DNA of 64,000 nt from Streptomyces zhaozhouensis (GCF_900230195.1 NZ_OCNE01000002.1:372001-436000); one strand, 5' to 3'; counted from the first letter of the stretch, positions 44,651 to 53,601 are shown. Notes: generated by a model from the letters alone, not told the origin. Numbers and translations: made by a program.

Positions 44651-45504
44651 CCGCCACGGAGAACGGGAACGGCGCCGCCGACCTGGCGGGCTTCTCGATC
44701 AACCAGATGACCGTGCGCCAACTGTCCCTGCCCGAGCTGGTCAGGGGACTGGGCGAGCAGGGCGTGCCCGGCGTCGGGCTGTGGCGCGAGCCGGTCGCCG
44801 CCCACGGGCTGGCCGCCACCGCGCGGCTGGTGCGGGACGCCGGCCTCGCGGTGACCACGCTCTGCCGGGGCGGGTTCTTCACCGCCGAGGAGCCGGCCGC
44901 GCGCGCCGCCGCGCTGGACGACAACAGGGCGGCCCTCGACGAGGCCGCCGAGCTGGGCACCGACACGCTGGTGCTGGTCTCCGGCGGCCTGCCGCCCGGC
45001 AGCCGCGACCTCTTCGGCGCCAGGGAGCGCATCGCCGACGCGCTGGCCGAGCTGGCGCCCTACGCGGCCGAGCGCGGCGTGCGGCTGGCGATCGAGCCGC
45101 TGCACCCTATGTACGCGGCCGACCGCTGCGTGGTCTCGTCCCTGGACCAGGCGCTCGACCTGGCCGGCCGCTTCCCGGCGGAACGGGTCGGCGTCGTGGT
45201 CGACACCTACCACCTGTGGTGGGACGACCGGGTGGCCGACGGCATCGCCAGGGCGGGGGCCGAGGGACGCCTCCACAGCTTCCAGCTGGCCGACTGGACC
45301 ACCCCGCTGCCCGAGGGCGTGCTCAACGGGCGCGGCCAGATCGGTGACGGCGCCGTGGACTTCCGCTGGTTCGACCGGGAGGTCAGGGCGGCGGGCTACA
45401 CAGGGCCGGTCGAGGTGGAGCTGTTCAACGAGGGGCTGTGGGCCCGCGACGGCCGTGAGGTGCTGGCGGAGACGGTCGCGAGGTACCGGGCGCACCTCCT
45501 GTGA
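44647..45504 (+). CDS. Sugar-phosphate isomerase/epimerase-like TIM barrel
   Basis: 285 residues, GTG start overlapping the DUF993 stop by 4 bp. Xylose-isomerase-like (AP_endonuc_2) barrel: metal ligands are likely the Glu of RLAIEPLHPMYAADRC, the Asp/His of VVDTYHLWWD, the His of HSFQLADW and the Glu of VEVELFN. Catalyses isomerisation or epimerisation of a keto sugar. Completes a conserved trio with the oxidoreductase and DUF993 protein. Confidence 0.83.
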   Translation: MTATENGNGAADLAGFSINQMTVRQLSLPELVRGLGEQGVPGVGLWREPVAAHGLAATARLVRDAGLAVTTLCRGGFFTAEEPAARAAALDDNRAALDEAAELGTDTLVLVSGGLPPGSRDLFGARERIADALAELAPYAAERGVRLAIEPLHPMYAADRCVVSSLDQALDLAGRFPAERVGVVVDTYHLWWDDRVADGIARAGAEGRLHSFQLADWTTPLPEGVLNGRGQIGDGAVDFRWFDREVRAAGYTGPVEVELFNEGLWARDGREVLAETVARYRAHLL

Positions 45505-45661
45505 GACCGGCCCGGTGACGCGCCGCCGCACGACCGCGTCACCGGGCCCCTCCCCCGGCCGGACCGCAGCCGTCGCCGGGTCGGCCGAGCGCGGCTACGG
45601 TGGAGCGCAGGGCACGGAACGTCACGGGCCCTTGGGATGACCGGGCCGGGAGGTGCGCTTC

Positions 45662-47725
45662 GTGGCTTCCCTCCGACGCGGCGGGCAGAGCGGCCTCTTC
45701 GTCCTGCTGTTGCTGGCGACGCTGCTGATCGCGTTCTACACGCACTGGGCGGCGCGCCCGGACGCCACGGTGCGCTACGCCAGCCTGGCGCTGCTTCCCC
45801 CGCTGGTGGCCAGCGCCCTGCTGCCGCTGGTCCCCACGATGGTGGTGGGCGGCACGTCGATCGTGGTGGTGTTCGTCAACTACGGCTTCCTGCTGCCGGA
45901 CCTCCGCCCCGGCAGCCGGCCGGTGGTCTTCGTCTCCATCGTGGTGGCGGTGCTGCTGAGCGTGCTGAGCTGCTGGGTGCGGGCCAACCGGGAGGCCAAG
46001 CTGCGGCGGGTGATGATCGCCCGCGACCGGTTGACGTTGCTGAGCGTGGCCACCACCCGCATCGGCAACACGCTGGAGGTCGACACCACCGCCCGGGAAC
46101 TGGCGGAGTCCGCGGTGCCCCGGTTCGCCGACCTGGCCACCGTCGACCTGGCCGACCCGGTGCTGCGCGGCGACGAGCCCGGCCGGGACTGGCCGGAGGG
46201 GAAGCCACCGTACGCGCTGCGCCGGGTGGCGCAGAAGTCGGTGCTGGAGGGCGCGCCCGAGGCCGTGCTCGAACCGGGCGACACCGCCCACAGCCCGCCG
46301 GGCTCGGTCCCCGCTAAGGCGTTGCGCGGCGGGGAACCGCACCGTTCCAACGTCATCGAGGGCGCGGAGGACCTGGCCGGCTGGCTGGGCATCCCGCCCG
46401 AGCGGGCCGAGGAGAGCTGGGAGCGGTACGGCTTCCACTCCGGACTCGCCGTTCCGCTGCACGCCCGGGGCACGACCCTGGGCGTCGCCGTCTTCCTGCG
46501 CCACCGCAACCAGGCGCCGTTCGACGCGGACGACCTGCTGCTGGCGCAGGAGATCGCCGCCAGGGCCGCGGTCTGCGTGGACAACGCGCGCAGCTTCACC
46601 CGGGAGCACCGCACCTCGCTGGCGCTCCAGCGCAGCCTGCTGCCGCGCCGGCTGCCCGAGCTGGCCGCCGTCGACGTGGCCACCCGCTATCTGCCGGCGG
46701 ACTCGGCGATGGGGGTGGGCGGCGACTGGTTCGACGTGATCCCGCTCTCCGGCGCACGGGTCGCGCTGGTCGTGGGCGACGTCGTCGGGCACGGCGTGTA
46801 CGCGTCGGCGACGATGGGCCGGCTGCGTTCCACGGTGCGCACGCTCGCCGACATCGACCTGCCGCCCGACGAGTTGCTCACCCATCTGGACGATGTGGTG
46901 ATCCGGCTCCGGTTCGAGACGGAGCCGGCCGAGAGCGAGGCGGACAACCCGTCCGGCGAGTTCGGCGCGACCTGTCTGTACGCGGTCTACGACCCGGTCA
47001 CCCGCCACTGCACGATGGCGCGCGCCGGCCATCCGGCGCCGGCGCTGGTGCGGCCGACCGGGGAGGCGGAGTTCGTCGACCTGCCGGCCGGTCCGCCGCT
47101 CGGCCTCGGCGGACTGCCGTTCGAGGCCACGGAGCTCGACCTGCCGGAGGAGAGCCTGCTGGTGCTCTTCACCAACGGCCTGGTCGAGTCGCGCGGCCGG
47201 CGCGACCCCGACCGGGGCTACGACGACCTGCGCCAGGTCCTCTCCCAGCCGGCGGACTCGCTGGAGCAGCTCTCCGAGAGCGTGCTGAAGAAGGTGCTGG
47301 CCGAGCAGCCGACGGACGACGTGGCGCTGCTGCTGGCCCGCACCCACCGGTTGGACGCCTCACACGTGGCGACCTGGGAGATCCCCGACGACCCGACGGC
47401 GGTGGCCAACGCGCGCGAGCTGGCGACCAGTCAACTCAACGGCTGGGGCATGGCGGACGCCGCGTTCACCGCCGAACTGGTCGTCAGCGAGCTGGTGACC
47501 AACGCGATCCGGCACGCCGACGGCCCCATCCAACTGCGGCTGATCCGTGAACGCGGGCTGATCTGCGAGGTCTCCGACTCCACCAGCACCTCGCCCCATC
47601 TCCGCCGGGCGCGCGCCTTCGACGAGAGCGGGCGCGGGCTGTTCATCGTCGCCCGCCTCACCGAGCGCTGGGGCACCCGGCACCGGCCGGGCGGCAAGAC
47701 GATCTGGGCGGAGCTGACGCCCTGA
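45662..47725 (+). CDS. Membrane PP2C phosphatase/sensor (SpoIIE) with GAF and HATPase domains
   Basis: 687 residues from GTG 45662, eight bases after GGGAGG (a GTG at 45653 overlaps that site). Three to four membrane helices (about 10-105), a GAF-like region (about 120-315), a SpoIIE-type PP2C domain (GVGGDWFDVIPL, VVGDVVGHGVYASATMGRLR, metal-binding aspartates at about 354 and 374) and a C-terminal anti-sigma-type HATPase_c (VVSELVTNAIRHADG; ESGRGLFIVARL). It can act as both phosphatase and kinase on anti-anti-sigma/anti-sigma partners, as in sigma-B-like stress pathways. The partner genes are not in the window. Confidence 0.9.
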   Translation: MASLRRGGQSGLFVLLLLATLLIAFYTHWAARPDATVRYASLALLPPLVASALLPLVPTMVVGGTSIVVVFVNYGFLLPDLRPGSRPVVFVSIVVAVLLSVLSCWVRANREAKLRRVMIARDRLTLLSVATTRIGNTLEVDTTARELAESAVPRFADLATVDLADPVLRGDEPGRDWPEGKPPYALRRVAQKSVLEGAPEAVLEPGDTAHSPPGSVPAKALRGGEPHRSNVIEGAEDLAGWLGIPPERAEESWERYGFHSGLAVPLHARGTTLGVAVFLRHRNQAPFDADDLLLAQEIAARAAVCVDNARSFTREHRTSLALQRSLLPRRLPELAAVDVATRYLPADSAMGVGGDWFDVIPLSGARVALVVGDVVGHGVYASATMGRLRSTVRTLADIDLPPDELLTHLDDVVIRLRFETEPAESEADNPSGEFGATCLYAVYDPVTRHCTMARAGHPAPALVRPTGEAEFVDLPAGPPLGLGGLPFEATELDLPEESLLVLFTNGLVESRGRRDPDRGYDDLRQVLSQPADSLEQLSESVLKKVLAEQPTDDVALLLARTHRLDASHVATWEIPDDPTAVANARELATSQLNGWGMADAAFTAELVVSELVTNAIRHADGPIQLRLIRERGLICEVSDSTSTSPHLRRARAFDESGRGLFIVARLTERWGTRHRPGGKTIWAELTP

Positions 47726-47771
47726 GACGCGGTGTCCCCCGACTGTCGGACCCCTGCCCTACGCTGGTCGG

Positions 47772-48266
47772 GTGACCGAGGACGCGGCGAGGCCGCTGGC
47801 CAGTGGGCCGTTGGGGATGCGACTGCTGGCGTTCGACGAGGAGCCGGAGGACACGGTCTTCGCGACGGTCCCGGTCGGTTACGTGCTGGTCGCCGTGTGG
47901 CTCGGCGGCCGGGTGCTGCTGGTCCTGGTCAGGGGCCGGGGCTGCTGGGAGCTGCCGGGCGGTGGCATCGACCCGGGCGAGAGCCCGCGCGAGGCCGCGG
48001 CCAGGGAGCTGTGGGAGGAGACCGGCCACCGCGTCCCGCCGGAGCGGCTGCGGTTCGTCGGCTTCGCCCGCACGCTGCTGCTCGGCAAGGGCGAGCTGCG
48101 CGGCGCGCTCTACACGACGGAGGTCGAGGCGCCGACCGTCCGCCCGCCGGACGACGAGATCGCGGCCCTGCACTGGTGGCTCCCCACGGACCCGCCCCCG
48201 CCCGGTGGCCAGCTCCAGACGGTCGACACCCACCTGGCCTCGGTGACGCTGCCCGGTCGGGGATGA
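47772..48266 (+). CDS. NUDIX hydrolase
   Basis: 164 residues, GTG start. Complete Nudix box: GGGIDPGESPREAAARELWEETG around residues 60-82 (G-x5-E-x7-REUxEExGU). Hydrolyses a nucleoside-diphosphate-linked substrate; which one cannot be said. 46 bp after the PP2C gene, possibly in the same transcript. Confidence 0.9.
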   Translation: MTEDAARPLASGPLGMRLLAFDEEPEDTVFATVPVGYVLVAVWLGGRVLLVLVRGRGCWELPGGGIDPGESPREAAARELWEETGHRVPPERLRFVGFARTLLLGKGELRGALYTTEVEAPTVRPPDDEIAALHWWLPTDPPPPGGQLQTVDTHLASVTLPGRG

Positions 48267-48323
48267 CCCCCGACGGCCCCCGGGCCCCCCGAGCCGCCCC
48301 CGGCGGACGGTTGCTCGCCCAGC

Positions 48324-48374
48324 TCCCCGCGCCCCTGATCACCCGGGGTGAAGGGGCGCGGAGAATCGCGCGGA
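48324..48374. terminator. Hairpin built from inverted copies of the dispersed repeat
   Basis: CGCGCCCC (48328-48335) pairs with GGGGCGCG (48353-48360), with an inner CACC/GGTG stem. It lies between the convergent NUDIX and ABC exporter genes and contains the AAGGGGCGCGG-AGAA-CGCGCGGA repeat seen also at 23413, 41008 and 55146. Probable bidirectional terminator. Confidence 0.7.
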
Positions 48375-48456
48375 TCAGGATCATCCGTGGCGGGGAGCGG
48401 ACGACAACGGCGCCGCACCGACCGGGCCCGTGGTCGCCCACCGAAAGCACCGCGGG

Positions 48457-51400
48457 TCACCCGCGACGGGCAGCGGACGACAGCGAACCGATCCCCTCGG
48501 ACAGACTGTCGCCCCCGTCCTCGGCGGAGTCCCCCGCCGCATACGCGCGCCACAGCTCCGCGTACCGGCCGTCCGCCGCGAGGAGCTCCGCGTGGTGGCC
48601 GTCCTCCACGATCCGGCCGTGGTCCAGGACGACCACCCGGTCGGCGCGGGCCGCCGTCGTCAGCCGGTGCGCGACGACCAGCGTGGTGCGGCGGCCGGCC
48701 AACCGTTCCGTGGCCTCGTTGACCAGCGCCTCCGTCGCCAGGTCAAGCGCCGCCGTGGCCTCGTCGAGCAGCAGGATGTCCGGGTCGACCAGCTCCGCCC
48801 GCGCCAGCGCGATCAGCTGCCGCTGCCCGGCCGAGAGGTTGCGCCCCCGCTCGGCGACCCGGTGGCGGTAGCCGTCGGGCAGCGCCGCGATCATCGGGTG
48901 AGCGCCGACCGCCCTGGCCGCCGCCTCGACCTCGGCGTCGGTGGCGTCCGGCCGGCCGTAGGCGATCGCGTCGCGGACCGTGCCGGGGAAGAGATACGGC
49001 TCCTGCGGCACCACGCCGAGCCGGTGCCGGTAGCCGTCCAGGTCGAGAGCGCGCAGGTCGACGCCGCCGAGCCGGACCGCGCCCGACGTCGGGTCGTAGT
49101 AGCGGGCCACCAGCTTCACCAGCGTCGTCTTGCCCGCGCCGGTGGCGCCGACGAAGGCGACGGTCTGCCCGGCCGGGATGGTCAGGTTCACGTCGGTCAG
49201 CGCCTCCTCGTCGGCGCCCGCGTACGCGAACCCGACGCGTTCGAAGGAGAGTTCCTCGGCCGCCGAGGTGACCGGCGCCGGGTTCGGGGGCCGGGGCGTG
49301 GTGGGCCGCTCGGCGAGCAGCTCGCGGACGCGGCCGAGGGAGACGACCGCCTGCTGGTAGCCGTCGAAGACCTGGGAGAGCTGCTGCACCGGGGCGAAGA
49401 ACAGCTCGATGTACAGCAGGTAGGCGACCAGCGCGCCCGCCGTCAGCGTGCCGTCGCCGACCCGGCCCGCCCCGACGACCAGCACGCCGGCCGTGGCCAC
49501 CGAGGCCAGCAGCTGGACGAACGGGAAGTAGACCGAGATCAGCCACTGCCCGCGCACCCGCGCCCGCCGGTAGCCGTCGGAGCCCTTCGCGTACCGCGCG
49601 CGCCCGGCCTCCTCGCGGCCGAACGCCTGCACCACGCGCAGCCCGGCCACGGACTCCTGGAGGTCGGCGTTGACACCGGCGATCCGCTCCCTGGCCAGCT
49701 CGTAGGCGCGGATGCTCTGCCGGCGGAAGAAGACGGTCCCCACCACCAGCGGCACCAGGGTCGCCAGCACCACGAGCGCCAACTGCGCGTCGAGCACCAC
49801 CAGGACGACCAGGATGCCGAGGAACGTCAGCACCGCGACCAGCGCCTGCACCAGGCCGGTCTGGAGGAAGGTGGTCAACGCGTCCACGTCGGTGGTCATC
49901 CGGGTCATGACCCGGCCGGCCAGCTCCCGTTCGTAGAAGTCGAGCCCGAGCCGCTGGAGATGGGCGAAGATCTTCACCCGCAGCGTGTAGAGCGCCCGCT
50001 CGCCCACGCGTCCCACGGCGCGCGTCGCGCCGAACTGCGCCGCCCACTGCACCGACACCACCAGCAGCGCCAGCAGCGACGCCGCCCACACGGCGCCCAG
50101 CGCGGTCTCCCGCACCCCCTCGTCGATGCCGTGCCGGATCAGGACCGGCAGCAGCAGCGAGGCCAGCGCGTCCACGACCACCAGCAGCAGCGCCCCGGCC
50201 AGCGGCACCCCGAGACCGGCGAGCAGCCGGCGCAGCCCGAAGCCGTCCTCGGGCGCGGCCGCCCGTTCCTCGTCGACCGCCGGGCGGTCGACGGCCGGCG
50301 GCAGCGCCGCCAGCCGTTCCCGCAGCTCGGGGGTCAGCGGCGAGCCGGCGCCCTCGGCCGCCGCCGCGTCCAGCTCCGCCAGCTCGCCACTCTCCTCGGC
50401 CGGCGCCGGCGGCCAGGCCGCCTCGGTCACCCCGCCGGTCGCGGGCGCCTCGACGTGCTCCGCGCCCGTCCGGCCCGCCGGGTCGGGCGCGGGGCCGCCG
50501 AGCCGGTCGGGCTCGGCCAGCAGCCGCCGGTACAGCTCGCAGCGGCCGGAGAGCTGCTCGTGGGTGCCGACGTCCACCAGCCTTCCGCCGTCCAGGACCG
50601 CGACCCGGTCGGCCAGCCGCAGCGTCGAGGCCCGGTGCGCGATCAGCAGCGTGGTGCGCCCGGCCATCACCGAGCGCAGCGCCTCGTGGATCTCGTGCTC
50701 GACCCGCGCGTCGACCGCCGAGGTCGCGTCGTCCAGGATCAGCAGCCTGGGGTCGGTGAGGATCGCCCTGGCCAGCGCCAGCCGCTGGCGTTGGCCTCCG
50801 GAGAGGGTCATGCCCTGCTCGCCGATGACCGTGTCGTAGCCGTCGGGCAGTTCCTCGATGAACGCGTCGGCCCGCGCCGCCGCTGCCGCCGCCCTGATCC
50901 GCTCCTCGGTGGCGTCGGGGTGCCCGTAGGCCAGGTTGTTCCTGATGGTGTCGGAGAAGAGGAAGCTGTCCTCCGGCACCAGGCCGATCGCGGAGCGCAG
51001 CGAGGCGGTGGTCAGCCCGCGCACGTCCCTGCCGCCGACGCGCACCGTGCCCGCGTCCGGGTCGTAGAAGCGCGGCAGCAGCAGCGAGACGGTGGACTTC
51101 CCGCTGCCGGAGGTGCCGACGACCGCCAGCGTCTCGCCCGCGCCGACGCGCAGCGACAGGTCGCGCAGCACCGGCTCCTCCGGGCGGTAGCCGAAGGTCA
51201 CCCGGTCGAACTCGACGGTGGCCGGCGCGTCGGCCGGCAGCGCGGTGGCGTCGGGCGCCTCGCGCAGGGTGGGTTCGGTGTCGATCAGCTCCAGCACGCG
51301 CTCCACGCCCGCCCTCGCCTGCTGGCCGACGGTGAGGATCACGGTCAGCATCCGCACCGGGCCGACCAGTTGCGCCAGATAGGTGGAGAAGGCGACGAAG

Positions 51401-52230
51401 GTGCCCAGCGTGATCTCGCCCCGGGTCGCCATCCAGCCGCCCAGCGCCAGCATCCCGACCTGTCCCAGCGAGGGCACCGCCTGGAGCGCGGGGGTGTAGC
51501 GGGCGGACAGCCGCACGCCGCGCATCCGGGCGGCGAAGAGCCGGTGGCCGACCCGGCGCAGCCGGGACATCTCCTGCTCCTCCTGGCCGAACCCCTTGAC
51601 CACCCGCACCCCGCCGACCGCGCCGTCGACGACGCCGGCGACGGCGGCTGCCTGCGCCTGGGCGTACCAGGTCGCGGGGAAGAGCCGGACGCGGCTGCGC
51701 ACCGCGATCACCCACAGCGCCGGCGCCACGGCCAGCGCCACCAGGGTCAGCAGCGGCGAGAGGGTCAGCATCACCACGAGGGACACCGCGAAGAGCATCA
51801 CGTTGCCGACGGTCATCGGCATCATGAAGAGCAGGCCCTGGATCAGTTGGAGGTCGCTGGTGGCGCGGCCGACGACCTGCCCGGTGCTCAGGCCGTCCTG
51901 CCGCCTGCCGTCGAGCCGGGTGAGGCTGTCGAACATGCCGGTGCGCAGGTCGTGCTGGACGTCGATGCCGAGCCGGCCGCCGTAGTAGCGGCGCACGAAC
52001 GTCAGCACGTAGACCACGACGGCGGCGGCCAGCAGCAGGCCGACCCACAGTCCGAGGCCCCCCTCCTCGCCGATCACCACGTCGTCGATGATCACTTTGA
52101 TGATCAGCGGCATCAGGGCCATCACGGCCATGCCGACCAGCGAGGATCCGACCGAGAGCAGCAGATTGCGCCGGTAGCGCCAGCAGTAGCCGCCCAGCCG
52201 TCGTATCCAGCCGGCCTCTCCTTCACCCAC
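48457..52230 (-). CDS. Fused ABC exporter with two TMD-NBD halves (asymmetric ATP sites)
   Basis: 1257 residues from GTG 52230, preceded by GGGAGG. Each half has a six-helix export TMD and an NBD. NBD1: Walker A GTSGSGKS (about 373), LSGGQRQ (about 477), Walker B LLILDDATS (about 500), where the catalytic glutamate is aspartate. NBD2: Walker A GATGAGKT (about 1030), LSAGQRQ (about 1134), LLLDEATA (about 1157) with intact glutamate. One degenerate and one competent ATP site are typical of heterodimeric type IV exporters, here fused in one chain as in mycobacterial Rv0194-like pumps. Multidrug or lipid export is plausible. An acidic linker of about 60 residues joins the halves. Confidence 0.9.
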   Translation of the reverse strand: MGEGEAGWIRRLGGYCWRYRRNLLLSVGSSLVGMAVMALMPLIIKVIIDDVVIGEEGGLGLWVGLLLAAAVVVYVLTFVRRYYGGRLGIDVQHDLRTGMFDSLTRLDGRRQDGLSTGQVVGRATSDLQLIQGLLFMMPMTVGNVMLFAVSLVVMLTLSPLLTLVALAVAPALWVIAVRSRVRLFPATWYAQAQAAAVAGVVDGAVGGVRVVKGFGQEEQEMSRLRRVGHRLFAARMRGVRLSARYTPALQAVPSLGQVGMLALGGWMATRGEITLGTFVAFSTYLAQLVGPVRMLTVILTVGQQARAGVERVLELIDTEPTLREAPDATALPADAPATVEFDRVTFGYRPEEPVLRDLSLRVGAGETLAVVGTSGSGKSTVSLLLPRFYDPDAGTVRVGGRDVRGLTTASLRSAIGLVPEDSFLFSDTIRNNLAYGHPDATEERIRAAAAAARADAFIEELPDGYDTVIGEQGMTLSGGQRQRLALARAILTDPRLLILDDATSAVDARVEHEIHEALRSVMAGRTTLLIAHRASTLRLADRVAVLDGGRLVDVGTHEQLSGRCELYRRLLAEPDRLGGPAPDPAGRTGAEHVEAPATGGVTEAAWPPAPAEESGELAELDAAAAEGAGSPLTPELRERLAALPPAVDRPAVDEERAAAPEDGFGLRRLLAGLGVPLAGALLLVVVDALASLLLPVLIRHGIDEGVRETALGAVWAASLLALLVVSVQWAAQFGATRAVGRVGERALYTLRVKIFAHLQRLGLDFYERELAGRVMTRMTTDVDALTTFLQTGLVQALVAVLTFLGILVVLVVLDAQLALVVLATLVPLVVGTVFFRRQSIRAYELARERIAGVNADLQESVAGLRVVQAFGREEAGRARYAKGSDGYRRARVRGQWLISVYFPFVQLLASVATAGVLVVGAGRVGDGTLTAGALVAYLLYIELFFAPVQQLSQVFDGYQQAVVSLGRVRELLAERPTTPRPPNPAPVTSAAEELSFERVGFAYAGADEEALTDVNLTIPAGQTVAFVGATGAGKTTLVKLVARYYDPTSGAVRLGGVDLRALDLDGYRHRLGVVPQEPYLFPGTVRDAIAYGRPDATDAEVEAAARAVGAHPMIAALPDGYRHRVAERGRNLSAGQRQLIALARAELVDPDILLLDEATAALDLATEALVNEATERLAGRRTTLVVAHRLTTAARADRVVVLDHGRIVEDGHHAELLAADGRYAELWRAYAAGDSAEDGGDSLSEGIGSLSSAARRG

Positions 52231-52392
52231 CGTGGCGCCTCCCGTACCCAAGTCCCGTCGCCCCCTCCCGCGGCCCGGCCCCCTTGGCCGACCGCCGTCC
52301 CGCTAACATCGCCGACCGGCCATTTCATCCCACCGCAACATTTCGAACGTGCCATCTTCCGACCACGCGTGCAGCGCCGCGGACGCACCGGG

Positions 52393-52430
52393 AAAACGGT
52401 TTGCGACCGCCGGGAGAGGGGGCATACGCT
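52393..52430 (+). promoter_or_regulatory. Candidate WblC/WhiB7-type promoter upstream of the erm leader
   Basis: TTGCGA (52401-52406), an 18-bp spacer and TACGCT (52425-52430) fit a sigma-HrdB-type promoter. AAAA at 52393-52396, just upstream of -35, is the only A-tract nearby and matches the AT-rich element required at WhiB7-dependent promoters. Transcription would start near 52437-52439, at the leader ATG. Confidence 0.5.
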
Positions 52431-52438
52431 CCCGCCTC

Positions 52439-52543
52439 ATGGGAGCCTTCACGCTCATCAACGGATGCCGCGCCGGCGCGCGGATGTCCGTTGCGAGCTT
52501 CGCCGACCGACGTCCTCGTATCCGGCGCACGGTCCTGGCCTGA
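52439..52543 (+). CDS. Candidate leader peptide of the Erm methyltransferase (34 codons)
   Basis: Short reading frame, ATG at 52439 to TGA at 52541-52543, upstream of the methyltransferase. It begins MGAFTLING, which recalls the MGxFS start of classical drug-stalled erm leaders such as ErmCL, and ends with RRPRIRR (residues 24-30), containing Arg-x-Arg motifs of the kind at which macrolide-bound ribosomes stall. No Shine-Dalgarno is at a normal distance; the predicted transcription start at or near the ATG implies leaderless translation. Its last four codons form the 5' arm of the next stem-loop. Existence as a translated peptide is inferred. Confidence 0.5.
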   Translation: MGAFTLINGCRAGARMSVASFADRRPRIRRTVLA

Positions 52544-52613
52544 CAGGTCACGCCCGGCGCCCGAGCCTCGTCTCGCGCTCCCCCACGCGTTCCCCTCTGC
52601 TCGCCAGGGCCGT
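52529..52613 (+). promoter_or_regulatory. First stem-loop of the putative erm attenuator
   Basis: ACGGTCCTGGC (52529-52539, last leader codons) pairs with GCCAGGGCCGT (52603-52613): 11 pairs including one G-T, spanning a 63-nt loop. A ribosome stalled at the Arg-x-Arg motif would cover the 5' arm and free the 3' arm. Confidence 0.5.
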
Positions 52614-52631
52614 CCGTGTCCCCACCGACCC

Positions 52632-52689
52632 GGACAGGCCGCCGGCTTCCCTTGTCACGCGCGCACTCCCCGTGCGACGCGGCCTGTCC
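52632..52689 (+). promoter_or_regulatory. Second stem-loop just upstream of the erm start
   Basis: GGACAGGCCGC (52632-52642) and GCGGCCTGTCC (52679-52689) form a perfect 11-bp stem with a nested CGCAC/GTGCG hairpin. It ends 10 bp before the GAGGA ribosome site, so it could terminate transcription early or hinder ribosome access. Confidence 0.55.
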
Positions 52690-52708
52690 TCACGCCTTCG
52701 AGGACTCC

Positions 52709-53521
52709 ATGGCCCGCCCACACCGCCCTGCCCGCCACCGCGCCCACCGGCACGGTGACCACCGCAGGGCCCTCTCCCAGAACTTCCTGCGCGACGCCGC
52801 CGTGCTGCGACAGATCACCGAGGCCGCCGAGTTGGCGCCCTCCGCCCTGGTCCTGGAGCCGGGCGCCGGCGAGGGCCGGCTCACCCGCGCGCTGGCCAGG
52901 GCCAGCCGCGAGGTGGTCGCCTACGAACTGGACCCCGCGCTGGCCGCCGCCCTCCCCGGCAGGCTGGCCACGGAGGGCAACGTCCGCGTCGTGCCCGGCG
53001 ACTTCCTGCGCGCCCGCCCGCCGGCCCGCCCGTTCGTGGTGGTCGGGAACATCCCCTACTCCCGGACCACCGACATCGTGCGCTGGTGTCTGGCCGCCGG
53101 GGCGCTCACCTCGGCGACGCTGGTCACCCAGCGCGAGTTCGCCAGGCGCCGCACCGGCGACTACGGCACCTGGCCGCTGCTGACCGTGCGCTCCTGGCCC
53201 GAGTTCGACTGGCGCCTCGGCCCGCGGATCTCCCGGCACCACTTCTCTCCGGTGCCCCGTACCGACTCCGCGCTGCTGCGTCTCGTGCGACGCCCCGCGC
53301 CCCTGGTGCCGCCGCGCGAGCTGGCCGCCTACCAGGCGCTGGTGGACGAGGGCTTCACCGGCGTCGGCGGCTCGCTGGGCGCCACGCTGCGCCGCCGACG
53401 CGCCACCCCCCGCGTGCGGGCCGCGCTGGCCGCCGCCGGCGTCCCCGGGGACGCCCCGGTCGGCCATGTCACGCCCCGGCAGTGGCTGACGTTGCACCGG
53501 GCGCTGCGCGGGCGGCGCTGA
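52709..53521 (+). CDS. erm: Erm-type 23S rRNA adenine N6-methyltransferase
   Basis: 270 residues from ATG 52709, with GAGGA five bases upstream. Methylates A2058 (E. coli numbering) of 23S rRNA, giving macrolide-lincosamide-streptogramin B resistance. Motifs: RRALSQNFLRDAAVLRQI (about 20-37), the SAM-binding LEPGAGEGRLTRAL (about 49-62), acidic YELDPAL, and the catalytic NIPY at 114-117 (N114). The downstream FARRRTGDYGTWPLLTV matches actinomycete Erm proteins rather than KsgA, and an Arg-rich N-terminus is typical of streptomycete Erm. No antibiotic biosynthesis genes are nearby, so this is intrinsic resistance. Mono- or dimethylation cannot be told. Confidence 0.87.
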   Translation: MARPHRPARHRAHRHGDHRRALSQNFLRDAAVLRQITEAAELAPSALVLEPGAGEGRLTRALARASREVVAYELDPALAAALPGRLATEGNVRVVPGDFLRARPPARPFVVVGNIPYSRTTDIVRWCLAAGALTSATLVTQREFARRRTGDYGTWPLLTVRSWPEFDWRLGPRISRHHFSPVPRTDSALLRLVRRPAPLVPPRELAAYQALVDEGFTGVGGSLGATLRRRRATPRVRAALAAAGVPGDAPVGHVTPRQWLTLHRALRGRR

Positions 53522-53601
53522 GCGGGGCGGGAAGCGGGTTTCCCATCCCCGGCCACGGATACCCGGGTCACTCGAAGCGAGCCGCGACAAGGGAGCGAAG
53601 A

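Noticed and set aside
48430..52758. A 1442-codon plus-strand frame opposite the ABC exporter
   Set aside because: Antisense shadow; the minus strand has two complete ABC halves and a good ribosome site.
52709..53521. KsgA 16S rRNA dimethyltransferase
   Set aside because: The C-terminal region and the Arg-rich N-terminus fit Erm, and the upstream leader fits resistance control.
41096..53521. An antibiotic biosynthetic gene cluster around the erm gene
   Set aside because: No synthase, tailoring or pathway regulator genes are present; the neighbours are core or sugar-metabolism genes.
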